NCBI GenBank assembly: GCA_025452005.1
Contig: JANWJK010000340.1
Location: 1-60,654, forward strand
Direction of reading: 5' to 3'
Source of the DNA: Acetobacteraceae bacterium
GTDB lineage: Bacteria; Pseudomonadota; Alphaproteobacteria; Acetobacterales; Acetobacteraceae
DNA length: 60,654 nt
Position 1 is the stretch's first letter, and every line of letters starts with the position of its first letter. Below are positions 18,081-26,864 of this stretch, piece after piece. The notes beneath the pieces are model-generated. The model saw nothing but the letters and a program-made list of their open reading frames with translations. It ran no database searches and was not told where the DNA came from. A program made the position numbers and the translations under genes.

Positions 18081-18216
18081 TGCTTTTTCCTCCCTGCTGC
18101 CGGCGCGGCACGATTATGACTCGTTGGCGCGGCCGGGGCACGCCCCGGGAGCGCGGGGGATTGCGGCGCGAAGCGAGGCGAAGGACGATCGGAAAAGCGG
18201 CAAACGGAGAGAGACA
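18081..18216. promoter_or_regulatory. Divergent control region between MetE-like and CMD operons
   Basis: These 136 bases lie between divergently transcribed units, so both promoters must be here. A perfect 6-bp inverted repeat CCGGGG-CACG-CCCCGG at 18133-18148 sits roughly mid-way and could be a regulator operator or simply a GC-rich hairpin. I see no convincing sigma-70 boxes. No regulator gene is adjacent. Confidence 0.35.
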
Positions 18217-18789
18217 ATGACCTCACGTGTGGCGATGGTGTCGCTGGAGCGCGCCCGTGAACTCGGCGATGCGATGGGCATGCCGGTGCGGCGCACCCAA
18301 AGCGAGGCGTTCCGCGTGGTGGCCAACAATCCCGGCGTGGCACGCGTGGCGTTCGGCCAACTGATCCAGCTCCTGGAGAATAACAAGTTCGACACGCGGC
18401 TACGCGAGCTGATGATCATGCGGATCGGCTGGGTCACCGGCTCGGCCTATGAGTGGACGCAGCACTGGCGGGTGGCGACCACGGCAGGGATCCCGCCCGA
18501 GGATATCCTCGCAGTACGCGACTGGCGGAAGTCCGAGCGGCTGACGCCGGCGGACAAGGGGATCCTTGCCGCCACCGATGAATGTCTCGCGGGCAAATCG
18601 ATTTCGGATGCCGCCTGGGCCGAGGTGACGAAGCATGTCACAGACCCGGGCCAGCAGGTGGAATTCATCATTGCCATGGGCAACTGGATGTCGTTCTCCA
18701 TGTTGTTCCGCAATCTGCGCATCCCGCTGGCCGAGGGGCTGAAGGTCTGGCCGCCCGATGGTCTGGCGTCCCCGGCGGCGCAGGCATAG
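18217..18789 (+). CDS. Carboxymuconolactone decarboxylase (CMD/AhpD-like) family protein
   Basis: This is a 190-residue all-helical protein of the CMD/AhpD family. The core is LRELMIMRIGWVTGSAYEW followed by a His four residues later; the EWTQH pattern is the CMD version of the active site, and the CxxC pair needed for AhpD peroxidase activity is missing. A decarboxylase or lyase-type role is therefore more likely than peroxide reduction. The ATG at 18217 is chosen because GGAGAGAG lies directly upstream. It leads a three-gene plus-strand unit, 25 bases before the cupin-like gene, divergent from the MetE-like pair. Confidence 0.85.
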   Translation: MTSRVAMVSLERARELGDAMGMPVRRTQSEAFRVVANNPGVARVAFGQLIQLLENNKFDTRLRELMIMRIGWVTGSAYEWTQHWRVATTAGIPPEDILAVRDWRKSERLTPADKGILAATDECLAGKSISDAAWAEVTKHVTDPGQQVEFIIAMGNWMSFSMLFRNLRIPLAEGLKVWPPDGLASPAAQA

Positions 18790-18814
18790 ATAGCGAAACA
18801 CGAAGGAAGCATCG

Positions 18815-19384
18815 ATGACCGAGCAATCAGCCATTCCGCTGCTGGATCACGACCTTGCGGAGGACGAACTGGCCTGGATGCAGTCCGTCTATACGGCGTT
18901 CAGCAACACCCGTGCCGGCTATGCCGATCCGAAGGACGCACTGCGGGAAGTCCTCGGCCGCGAGGAACACAGATTTGCGACGTCCGTGGACCTGTCCGGA
19001 CCCGGACCCTGGCGGCTCGGCCAGAACCGCCATGGCCGCGGCGTCGCCGCCGTCTTCCTGCCGAAAGTGGAGCTGCATAAGCACGCAAGAAGCCGAACCG
19101 ACCAGTTTCCCATGTATGTCGTCGGCGAGGCCGACGCGTTTTCCATAAGCGAGAACGCCCAGCCGGTGCTGACCCCGGTGACCGGGGGCGACCACTTCCA
19201 CAACGCGCCGGGCGCGCCGCACGCGTTCGTGCCGAAAGTGGGCAAAGCGGTCCCCGACAACTGGGAGATCGCGTTCATCGCCATCACGCCACGCAACCTG
19301 CGGGAGGACACGCAGGCGGTCTCCGACGACGTCAGAGCCGCGTATAAGAGCGTCGTCGGGACAGAGGCACCACGCGGCGTGTAA
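18815..19384 (+). CDS. Cupin-like protein of unknown function
   Basis: The 189-residue soluble protein has no signal peptide. Its middle holds a His-rich beta segment (VELHKHARSRTDQFPMYVV) and later GGDHFHNAPGAPHAFVP, which looks like the second half of a cupin motif with metal-binding His residues. That suggests a small metal-dependent enzyme or isomerase, but the first cupin motif is not canonical, so the fold assignment is tentative. It lies between the CMD gene (25 bases) and the acyl-CoA-dehydrogenase-like gene (21 bases) and is almost certainly co-transcribed with them. No named family is recognised with confidence. Confidence 0.7.
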   Translation: MTEQSAIPLLDHDLAEDELAWMQSVYTAFSNTRAGYADPKDALREVLGREEHRFATSVDLSGPGPWRLGQNRHGRGVAAVFLPKVELHKHARSRTDQFPMYVVGEADAFSISENAQPVLTPVTGGDHFHNAPGAPHAFVPKVGKAVPDNWEIAFIAITPRNLREDTQAVSDDVRAAYKSVVGTEAPRGV

Positions 19385-19405
19385 CGACGGCGGCAGGAGG
19401 AACCA

Positions 19406-20626
19406 ATGGACGCGATAGCCGAAGACACGCGCTTGCCGGCCGATATCGATGCGCAACCCTTGGTGCAGGCCGCGATCGCCCTGCAACCGGTACTTCGCGA
19501 CTGCCACGACGAGATCGAGCGCGAGCAGCGCCTGCCGCCGGCGTTGGTCGAGCAGTTGCACGCCGCCGGCTTCTACCGAATGGTGATTCCGCGTTCGCTG
19601 GGTGGTTTGCAGGTCGATCCGCTGACCTATCTTCGCGTCGTCGAAGTGCTGGCCGAGGGCGCAGGTTCGGTCGGCTGGAACCTTGCCAACAACAGCATCG
19701 GTCAGCTCGTCACGCTCGGCTTGCCGGACGAGGGCGTGCAGGAGATCCACGGCCAGGGAACGCCGTCGGTCATCGCCGGCACCGCCGTACAGGGTGGCGG
19801 ACAGGCGGTGCCGGTTCCGGGCGGCTACCGCGTCAGCGGGCACTGGACTTTCGGCAGCGGCTGCCAGGAGAGCGCCTGGATGCTGGGAAGCTTCCAGATC
19901 CTTGAGGGCGGAGAACCGCGTCGCCGTCCGGACGGCGGCGCGCTCTACTGGCGCGGCGTGTTCCCGCGCGCGGAGGCGGAGATCGTGCCGGGAAGCTGGG
20001 ACGTGGCCGGGCTGCGCGGAACCGGCAGCTTCGACTGGACGGTGAGCGACGTCTTCCTGCCCGAGCGACGGACGTGCCCGCATGTCGGCGTTCCGCTGGA
20101 CAATCAGTGGTCGCGCTGGAGCGGGATCACCTACGCATTGCCGAGCCAGGCCTGGGTCGGACCTCACCACAGCTCGGTGATCACCGGCATCGCACGCGCC
20201 GGCATCGACGCACTGATTGCATTGGCGGTCGAAAAGACGCCGCGTGGACGGACCTTCCGGCTGTGCGACAACCCGCAGGTACAGGACGCGGTCGGTCGGG
20301 CCGATGCAATCCTGAACGCCGGGCGCGTCTACCGCAGCGCGATGATCGCCGAGCTGTGGAACACGATGGCTGCCGGCGCGGAAACCACGCTCGAGCAACG
20401 GGCACGCTGCCGATTGGCATCGACCTATGCTGCCGACAGCGCGCGCGAGGCGATGGACCTGGTGTACCGCCACGGCGGCAGCACGTCGTTCAAACGCGAG
20501 GGCCGCCTCGCGGAGTGCTGGCGCGATCTGCACGTGGTCGGTCAGACGGTCACGGTCGCGCCGGAGTGGTATCCGATCGGCGGCCGGGTGTACCTGGGAA
20601 TGGATCCAGGCTCGCGCCTGCGATAA
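19406..20626 (+). CDS. Acyl-CoA-dehydrogenase-fold flavoprotein (possible two-component monooxygenase)
   Basis: This 406-residue protein of the acyl-CoA dehydrogenase superfamily has the helical N-domain, a central beta-domain (GGYRVSGHWTFGSGCQ) and a C-terminal helical domain with RHGGSTSFKREGRLAECWRD. This C-terminal pattern resembles the HsaA/DszC/group D flavin monooxygenases, which use free reduced flavin to hydroxylate aromatics; the catalytic Glu of true acyl-CoA dehydrogenases is not evident. It is preceded by GGCAGGAGG. No flavin reductase gene is adjacent, so one would have to come from elsewhere. It is the last gene of the CMD-led unit. Confidence 0.82.
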   Translation: MDAIAEDTRLPADIDAQPLVQAAIALQPVLRDCHDEIEREQRLPPALVEQLHAAGFYRMVIPRSLGGLQVDPLTYLRVVEVLAEGAGSVGWNLANNSIGQLVTLGLPDEGVQEIHGQGTPSVIAGTAVQGGGQAVPVPGGYRVSGHWTFGSGCQESAWMLGSFQILEGGEPRRRPDGGALYWRGVFPRAEAEIVPGSWDVAGLRGTGSFDWTVSDVFLPERRTCPHVGVPLDNQWSRWSGITYALPSQAWVGPHHSSVITGIARAGIDALIALAVEKTPRGRTFRLCDNPQVQDAVGRADAILNAGRVYRSAMIAELWNTMAAGAETTLEQRARCRLASTYAADSAREAMDLVYRHGGSTSFKREGRLAECWRDLHVVGQTVTVAPEWYPIGGRVYLGMDPGSRLR

Positions 20627-20637
20627 CGGATGGCGCG

Positions 20638-21411
20638 CTACGGCGGAATGCCTCGCGCCGCGTCAACGAGCGGCTGCACAGGCACCAGGATCAATCCGCG
20701 CGACGGGCGGTCGAGGTCGACGATCAGCATGATCACCACGGCCACCGTGATGGACATAATCAGCGCAGCCACGCGTCGTCCAAGTCCCATAGCGCCGGTG
20801 TGATAGCCGGTGAAGCCCATCGCCACCATCGCGACGCCGACCAGCAAGAACATCACCGCGCCCGGCACGTGCTGGTTGAGCGCCGTCACTCGCCTTTCAT
20901 GGATGTTGTTCATCTCGTTCAGCGAGCCCACGAAACGGTAAGACGGCAGCGATTGCGGGGCCGCCGCGGTGACTGCCACGGCCTGTTGCCACAGCCTGGC
21001 CTGAAGCTCCAGCGATCGGCGAACATCGCGTTGAAATTTTTCCGGGTCGTACGACATGCCAAGTCCGGTCCGCACGGCAGCATAATCGCGCAGCATGCCG
21101 AGGATCGGCTTTTGCGCCGGGTCCGGCAGCATCAGGGCAAAGTTCGCCGTGCTGCCGATTGCATTGGCCTCCTCCAGGACCAGGAGACGGCGCGCTTCAT
21201 AACGCGATAGTGCGAGGGAAAAGCTGAACGCGAGCAGCAGCGCAAGCAGGCCAAGAGCGGCGCCTGCCAAGGTATTGATGTCGCTTTCCCCGCTGGCGCC
21301 TCCGCGTATCCGCCGGTCGAGCCAGGCGCCAAGTTCCCCGGCTCCTGCGATGAGAATGATGAGTGCGGGATAGAGGACAACCAGGTCGAGATCGTACAGG
21401 CGGTCGAGCAT
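20638..21411 (-). CDS. DUF4239 (bestrophin-like domain) membrane protein
   Basis: The 257-residue protein has two N-terminal membrane segments (about residues 8-27 and 47-70), a soluble helical domain, and two more near the C-terminus (about 180-203 and 210-233). The stretch LALLLAFSFSLALSRYEARR followed by LVLEEANAIG is characteristic of the DUF4239/bestrophin-like family. The function of bacterial members is not established; an anion-channel role is only suggested by distant similarity. It is monocistronic and convergent with the acyl-CoA-dehydrogenase-like gene (11-base gap). Confidence 0.75.
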   Translation of the reverse strand: MLDRLYDLDLVVLYPALIILIAGAGELGAWLDRRIRGGASGESDINTLAGAALGLLALLLAFSFSLALSRYEARRLLVLEEANAIGSTANFALMLPDPAQKPILGMLRDYAAVRTGLGMSYDPEKFQRDVRRSLELQARLWQQAVAVTAAAPQSLPSYRFVGSLNEMNNIHERRVTALNQHVPGAVMFLLVGVAMVAMGFTGYHTGAMGLGRRVAALIMSITVAVVIMLIVDLDRPSRGLILVPVQPLVDAARGIPP

Positions 21412-21620
21412 TCACCTGGCCCCCGTCAGCACCGACCTCGGATGCAGCGAGGCCAAATCGTCATCGACCGCGCCAGTAATGACGGCGTCGTGCGGTCCTT
21501 GTCGCGCAGAAACGTCCGGTCGCATAGTCTGCTCCGGCCGTGGCATTGCCGTTGCCGAGGTCGCGGGTGCGGGCCACACTGTGGCCGCGCAAGCAGATGA
21601 ACACGACCGGGAGGATGACA

Positions 21621-22037
21621 ATGGCGCTGAAGATCGAACGGTTCCAGCCGGAGGGAATGAATGTAAGGATGTCCGGCGGGCAGCCTTCCTATTCACACGT
21701 CGTGACGGTAAGCGGCACCGGCAAGCTGGTATATACCGCCGGCCAGTTGGCCCGCGATATCGACGGCAACTGCGTCGGCAAGGGCGACATGCGCGCCCAG
21801 ATGGAGCAGACGTTTCAGAACCTCGACCGCTGCCTCAAGGCAGCCGGCGCGACCTGGGCCGACGTCGTCAAGACCAATACTTTTGTCACCGACTTCGACG
21901 AATTCCAGAAATGCGGCGATGTCCGCATGCGTTATCTGGGCGTTGCGACCCCGACCAGCACGACAGTCGGTGTCACCCGCCTTGCGGGTCCTGACTTCAT
22001 GGTCGAGATCGAGGCTGTTGCGGTCGTGAATTCCTGA
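21621..22037 (+). CDS. RidA/YjgF family protein
   Basis: The 138-residue protein belongs to the RidA (reactive intermediate/imine deaminase) family. The typical core is present: GKLVYTAGQLARDIDG, then NLDRCLKAAGATWADVVKT, and a C-terminal VTRLAGPDFMVEIEAVAV with the conserved Arg and Glu. The start at 21621 has GGGAGGA at a suitable distance; longer in-frame starts do not. It precedes the GMC dehydrogenase gene by 11 bases, so it is likely a catabolic RidA paralogue that hydrolyses an enamine/imine or similar intermediate formed by that oxidase rather than the housekeeping copy. Confidence 0.88.
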   Translation: MALKIERFQPEGMNVRMSGGQPSYSHVVTVSGTGKLVYTAGQLARDIDGNCVGKGDMRAQMEQTFQNLDRCLKAAGATWADVVKTNTFVTDFDEFQKCGDVRMRYLGVATPTSTTVGVTRLAGPDFMVEIEAVAVVNS

Positions 22038-22048
22038 GCGCAGCAAAA

Positions 22049-23650
22049 ATGGAGACCCGCATCTACGACTACATCGTGGTGGGCGCTGGCTCGGCCGGAT
22101 CCGTCCTCGCCAACCGCCTCAGCGCCAACCCCAGGCATCGCGTCCTGGTGCTGGAAGCCGGTCGCGAAAGCCATCCCTGGTCGCGCATTCCGGTCGGCTT
22201 CGCCAGGCTGATCAACAACCCCGCCGCCAACTGGCTTTATTCGTCGGAACCGGACGAAGGCACCGGCAACCGCCGCATACCCATTCCGCGTGGCAAGCTG
22301 CTGGGCGGCTCGTCCTCGATCAACGGCATGGTGTTCGTGCGTGGCCAGTCGCAGGACTACGACCAGTGGGCGCAGCTCGGCAATCGCGGCTGGAGCTACC
22401 GCGAGGTGCTGCCGATCTTCCGCGAAATGGAAAGCTATCAGGGCGATGCCGACGAGGAGTACCGCGGTCGTGACGGCCCGCTGAAGGTCACCGAAAGCTT
22501 CGAGACCGGACCGCTCTACGATGCGCTGATCAAGGCAGCCGGCGAAGTCGGCATCGCCTACACCAAGGACTACAACGGCGCGAAGCAGGACGGCATCGGC
22601 ATGACGCAGGCGACGATCCGCAAGGGCCGCCGCATGAGCACCGCCTTCTGCTACCTCGACCCCGCGCGTGACCGGCCCAACCTGACGATTCAGGCCAATG
22701 CGCTGACCGAATGCCTGCTGCTCGAAGGCAAGCGCTGTGTCGGCGTGCGGTACACCGCAAATGGCCGGCAGCACGAAGCCCGCGCGGGAAGGGAGGTCGT
22801 GGTCAGCGCCGGCTCGATCAATTCGCCGCAGCTTCTGGAGCTGTCGGGAATCGGCCAGCCGGACCTGCTCAATGGCCTCGGCATCGAGGTTCGCCACGAA
22901 CTCAGGGGCGTCGGCGAGAACCTGCGCGATCATTACTCGCCACGGATGAAGTGGACCGTGCCGGCCTCGCTCGGGATGACCTACAACGACAAGGGACGCG
23001 GGCTGGGCATGGTGAAGCAGGCGCTGAAATATGCGCTGACCCACAAGGGGCTGCTCGGCCTGCCGGCGTCGCCGATCCGCGCCTATGTCCGCACCCGCGC
23101 CGGACTGGACGCGCCGGATGCCGCGATTTCGTGGATTCCGTTCCTGTCCGATACGAATTTCCGGCTGGCCAGCCAATCGGGCGTCACCGCGATCACGAAC
23201 ATCCTGCGCTCGGAGAGCACCGGCAGCATTCATGTTGCGTCGAAGTCGCCGCATACGCCGCCGGCCGTCCGCTTCAACTTCCTGACCGCCCAGCTCGACC
23301 GCGATGTCACGCTGGAGGCGATGCGCATCACACGGCGCATCATGACCGCGCCCGCCATGCGGAACATCGCCACCGATGAGGTCGCGCCCGGCGTGAATTT
23401 CCAGTCCGACGATGAATTGCTGGACTGGGTGCGGAAGAACGCCGAGACCACCTACCACCCGGTCGGCACCTGCAAGATGGGCTCGGACCCGATGGCGGTG
23501 GTGGACGATCAGCTACGCGTGCATGGCATGGAAGGCCTGCGTGTCGCTGATGCGTCGATCATGCCGACGCTTACCTCCGGCAACACCAATGCGCCGTCCA
23601 TCATGATCGGCGAGAAGGCCTCCAGGATGATACTGGCCGCGGCGGCGTAG
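22049..23650 (+). CDS. GMC oxidoreductase, choline-dehydrogenase-like
   Basis: The 533-residue flavoprotein starts with the FAD-binding VVGAGSAGSVLANRL, followed by PRGKLLGGSSSINGMVFVRG (GMC signature 1), SAGSINSPQLLELSGIG (signature 2) and the C-terminal TYHPVGTCKMG with SGNTNAPSIMIGEKA, which provide the catalytic His and Asn. This is the BetA/choline dehydrogenase-type branch, used for many alcohols. It follows RidA by 11 bases in the same operon. No betaine genes are nearby, so choline is not supported as substrate; an amino-alcohol would fit the RidA partner but that is a guess. Confidence 0.9.
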   Translation: METRIYDYIVVGAGSAGSVLANRLSANPRHRVLVLEAGRESHPWSRIPVGFARLINNPAANWLYSSEPDEGTGNRRIPIPRGKLLGGSSSINGMVFVRGQSQDYDQWAQLGNRGWSYREVLPIFREMESYQGDADEEYRGRDGPLKVTESFETGPLYDALIKAAGEVGIAYTKDYNGAKQDGIGMTQATIRKGRRMSTAFCYLDPARDRPNLTIQANALTECLLLEGKRCVGVRYTANGRQHEARAGREVVVSAGSINSPQLLELSGIGQPDLLNGLGIEVRHELRGVGENLRDHYSPRMKWTVPASLGMTYNDKGRGLGMVKQALKYALTHKGLLGLPASPIRAYVRTRAGLDAPDAAISWIPFLSDTNFRLASQSGVTAITNILRSESTGSIHVASKSPHTPPAVRFNFLTAQLDRDVTLEAMRITRRIMTAPAMRNIATDEVAPGVNFQSDDELLDWVRKNAETTYHPVGTCKMGSDPMAVVDDQLRVHGMEGLRVADASIMPTLTSGNTNAPSIMIGEKASRMILAAAA

Positions 23651-23695
23651 CACCTACTTGGCAGACGCTGCCGGCGGGTTCATGTGTGGCTGACC

Positions 23696-25558
23696 ATGCT
23701 GCGTCGCCTCGAAGCCCTGCTGAATCCAACCGCCCGGTCGCCGGAACCACCGCCGACCGAAGGGTTGTGGCCGTTCTACTGGCAATTCATCCGCCAGGTC
23801 CGCTGGATCGTCGTGGCGCTGTTCGTGTTCGGCGGGCTGATCGCGATGTTGGACGTGACGATCCCGGCGTTCATCGGCCGAGTCGTAGGCCTGGTCTCCA
23901 CCCACCGCCCCGAGGATCTGTTGCGCGAGACCTGGCCGCAGCTCGTGACGATGGCCTGCGTGGTGCTGCTCGCCCGCCCGCTCGTGTTCATGGGCCACGT
24001 GACGCTGATCAACCAGATCGTCAATCCCAGCATGTCCAACATGATCCGCTGGCAAAACCACTGGCACGTGGTGCGGCAGAGTTGGACGTTCTTCCAGAAC
24101 GACTTCGCCGGGCGCATCGCCAACCGCGTGATGCAGACCGGTCCGTCGCTCCGCGAGAGCCTGGTGATGGCGTTCGACGCCGCCTGGTACATCATCGTGT
24201 ACGGCAGCAGCGCGCTGGTGCTGCTCGCCTCGGTGGACTGGCGCCTGACGCCGCCTATCCTGCTGTGGTTCTGCGGCTACGCCGGCATCCTCTTCTATTT
24301 CGTGCCGCGCCTGCGCGAACGTTCGCGCGCGGTGTCCGAGATGCGCTCGAACCTGACCGGGCGCGTGGTGGACAGCTACACCAACATCCTGACGGTGAAG
24401 CTGTTCTCGCGCGCGCGAGACGAGGACGCGTTCGTGCGCGAGGCGATCAATCAGCACACCGGGGCATTCCGCGACCAGACACGGATGATCACCGGCTATG
24501 TCGTGATGCTGTCGCTGATGAATGCGGCGCTGATCGTCTCCACCGCGTCACTGGCGATCTGGCAGTGGAACAGCGGGCGCATCTCGGTGGGGTCGGTGGC
24601 GATGGTGCTGCCGCTGTCCTGGCAGATCACCAACATGGCCGGCTGGGTGGCCCGCAGCGTCACGTCGATCTTCGAAAATATCGGTACCGTGCAGGACGGC
24701 ATGCGCTCGATCGCGGTCGAACGGCAGATGCCCGATCCGCCCGAGGCACGCGAACTCTGCGTGACGCGCGGCGAAATCCGCTTCGAGGGCCTGCACTTCG
24801 ACTACGGCCGCGTGCCGTATCCGGGGCGCGGCGGCGTTCTGCACGGCATCGACCTGCGCATCGCACCCGGCGAGCGTGTCGGGCTGGTCGGGCCATCGGG
24901 GGCGGGGAAGTCGACGCTGGTCAATCTGCTGCTGCATTTCTACGATCCCGCGCGGGGGCGCATCCTGATCGACGGCCAGGACATCGCCACGGTGACGCAG
25001 GAGAGCCTGCGCACGCAGATCGCCATGGTGACGCAGGACACGTCGCTGCTGCACCGCTCGATCAGCGATAACATCCGCTACGGCCGGCCACAGGCGACGC
25101 AGGGGATGATCGAGGAGGCCGCGCGTCGCGCCGAGGCGCACGAGTTCATCCTAAACCTGGAGGACTGGCACGGCCGGCGCGGCTACGATGCCCATGTCGG
25201 CGAGCGCGGCGTGAAGCTGTCTGGCGGGCAGCGGCAGCGCGTGGCGCTGGCGCGGGTGATCCTGAAGGACGCGCCGATCCTGGTACTGGACGAGGCGACT
25301 TCGGCACTGGACTCGGAGGTCGAGGCGGCGATCCAGAGCCAGCTCGATGGGCTGATGGATGGCCGCACGGTGATCGCCATCGCGCACCGGCTCTCGACGA
25401 TCGCGCGGCTGGATCGGCTGGTGGTGCTGAACCACGGGCGGATCGCCGAATCCGGCACGCACTCACAGCTTCTGGCGCAAAACGGCACCTATGCGCAGCT
25501 TTGGCATCGCCAGTCCGGCGGCTTCACGCCCGAACTCTTCGACGTCGCGGCGAAGTAG
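23696..25558 (+). CDS. ABC exporter, fused permease and ATPase (half-transporter)
   Basis: The protein of about 620 residues has an N-terminal six-helix exporter domain (roughly residues 35-325) and a C-terminal ATPase. Walker A is GPSGAGKST (near residue 400), the signature LSGGQRQR (near 508) and Walker B ILVLDEAT (near 528), followed by the AIAHRLST switch. This is the MsbA-type homodimeric architecture. The ATG at 23696 is used; a GTG four codons earlier is possible. It stands alone, 45 bases after the GMC gene and about 70 before the LLM gene. The substrate is unknown: lipid, siderophore or a compound handled by the neighbours are all possible. Confidence 0.9.
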   Translation: MLRRLEALLNPTARSPEPPPTEGLWPFYWQFIRQVRWIVVALFVFGGLIAMLDVTIPAFIGRVVGLVSTHRPEDLLRETWPQLVTMACVVLLARPLVFMGHVTLINQIVNPSMSNMIRWQNHWHVVRQSWTFFQNDFAGRIANRVMQTGPSLRESLVMAFDAAWYIIVYGSSALVLLASVDWRLTPPILLWFCGYAGILFYFVPRLRERSRAVSEMRSNLTGRVVDSYTNILTVKLFSRARDEDAFVREAINQHTGAFRDQTRMITGYVVMLSLMNAALIVSTASLAIWQWNSGRISVGSVAMVLPLSWQITNMAGWVARSVTSIFENIGTVQDGMRSIAVERQMPDPPEARELCVTRGEIRFEGLHFDYGRVPYPGRGGVLHGIDLRIAPGERVGLVGPSGAGKSTLVNLLLHFYDPARGRILIDGQDIATVTQESLRTQIAMVTQDTSLLHRSISDNIRYGRPQATQGMIEEAARRAEAHEFILNLEDWHGRRGYDAHVGERGVKLSGGQRQRVALARVILKDAPILVLDEATSALDSEVEAAIQSQLDGLMDGRTVIAIAHRLSTIARLDRLVVLNHGRIAESGTHSQLLAQNGTYAQLWHRQSGGFTPELFDVAAK

Positions 25559-25630
25559 CGGAGCCGGGCACGATTTGCCCGGCGGCGGGCAGGTTCCCAT
25601 ACTGACCGGCGTTACAATGCGGACGCCGCC

Positions 25631-26830
25631 ATGAAAGTCTTCGTCTTCGACCTGCTCGCCTATGGCGAACATCTCGATCATCTGAAGGTCGGCAACGAGC
25701 TGCCCTATCCGCTGTCCTCACGCCATTTCAAGTCCGACGTGGCGGTGCGCACCTACGCGGAGCATCTTGATGCGTGGGAAGAGATCGACCGCCTCGGCTA
25801 CGACGGTCTCGGCTTCAACGAGCATCATTGCTCGCCCTACGGCCTGATGAACTCGCCCAACCTGATGGCCGCCTCCGCCGCTCAGCGCACGAAGCGCGTG
25901 AAGCTGCTGATCTACGGCAACCTGCTGCCGCTGCACGAGCCGTTGCGCCTGGCAGAGGAACTGGCGATGCTCGACTGCCTGTCGAACGGACGGCTCATTT
26001 CCGGCTTCGCCCGCGGCATCCCGCGCGAATACCAGGTGCACAACGTCCCCCTGTCGGAATCGCGCGCCCGTTTCGAGGAAGCCTACGACATCGTCACCCG
26101 CGCCTGGTCCGAGGACGTCTTCTCCTACCAGGGCAGATTCTGGTCCTACCGCGACGTCGCGCTATGGCCGCGCCCTGTGCAGCGGCCGCATCCCGAGATC
26201 TGGGTGCCGATCGTCGGCAGCAAGGAATCCATCGAGTTTGCCGCGAAGCACAACATCCGCATCACGCCCGGTCTGGCACCAGGTGGATTGCAGGATGACA
26301 TCATCCGCTACTACGCCAGATGTCTGGCCGCGAGCGGACATGCGATAACGCCGGACCACCTGTCGCTTGGCCTGTCGGTCTATGTCGCGGACAGCAAGGC
26401 TCAGGCGGTGAAGGAGTGCGGCCCGTACCTGCTGTATTTCAACCGCACGTTGTTCAGCCACGGCAACTTCACCGAGACCAGCCTGCAGCGGCAGTTCGGC
26501 TATACCTCCGACGCCTCGACCGACTATGTCCGTCCGGAGAACCTGCATGCCGCACAGCATGCGCGCGAGGACTTCCGCAACACCACGATGGACGATGTGG
26601 CCCGGCTGGCCGAACGGCTGCCTTGGGGAACACCACAGGAGGTGGCGCAGCGCATCATCGCACTGGCGGATCACACGGGCGCGGGCAGCGTGCAGATCGG
26701 CTTCAATCGCGGTGCCATGCCGCAGGAGATGTTCCTCGAACAGATCCGCCGCTTCGCGCGCGACGTGTTGCCGATCGTGCAGGCGCATCATGTGACGCGG
26801 GTGCCGGCTGCGGCGGAGATATCGGGTTAG
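25631..26830 (+). CDS. LLM class flavin-dependent oxidoreductase (luciferase-like)
   Basis: The 399-residue (beta/alpha)8-barrel protein is of the bacterial luciferase family, which uses reduced FMN or F420 for monooxygenation or hydride transfer. Typical segments are LGYDGLGFNEHHCSPYGLM near residue 55, LLIYGNLLPLHEPLRLAEE, and GRLISGFARGIPREYQ. No flavin reductase gene is adjacent. It is 34 bases upstream of an aromatic-acid-type MFS carrier, so the two probably form an uptake-plus-oxidation cassette. The substrate is unknown. Confidence 0.88.
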   Translation: MKVFVFDLLAYGEHLDHLKVGNELPYPLSSRHFKSDVAVRTYAEHLDAWEEIDRLGYDGLGFNEHHCSPYGLMNSPNLMAASAAQRTKRVKLLIYGNLLPLHEPLRLAEELAMLDCLSNGRLISGFARGIPREYQVHNVPLSESRARFEEAYDIVTRAWSEDVFSYQGRFWSYRDVALWPRPVQRPHPEIWVPIVGSKESIEFAAKHNIRITPGLAPGGLQDDIIRYYARCLAASGHAITPDHLSLGLSVYVADSKAQAVKECGPYLLYFNRTLFSHGNFTETSLQRQFGYTSDASTDYVRPENLHAAQHAREDFRNTTMDDVARLAERLPWGTPQEVAQRIIALADHTGAGSVQIGFNRGAMPQEMFLEQIRRFARDVLPIVQAHHVTRVPAAAEISG

Positions 26831-26864
26831 TCCGTCACCGAGGGATCACTGGAGGGAACCAGCA

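Noticed and set aside
18827-20533. Minus-strand open frame of 568 codons opposite the cupin-like and ACAD-like genes
   Set aside because: The plus strand has good ribosome-binding sites and conserved motifs; the minus-strand frame has neither.
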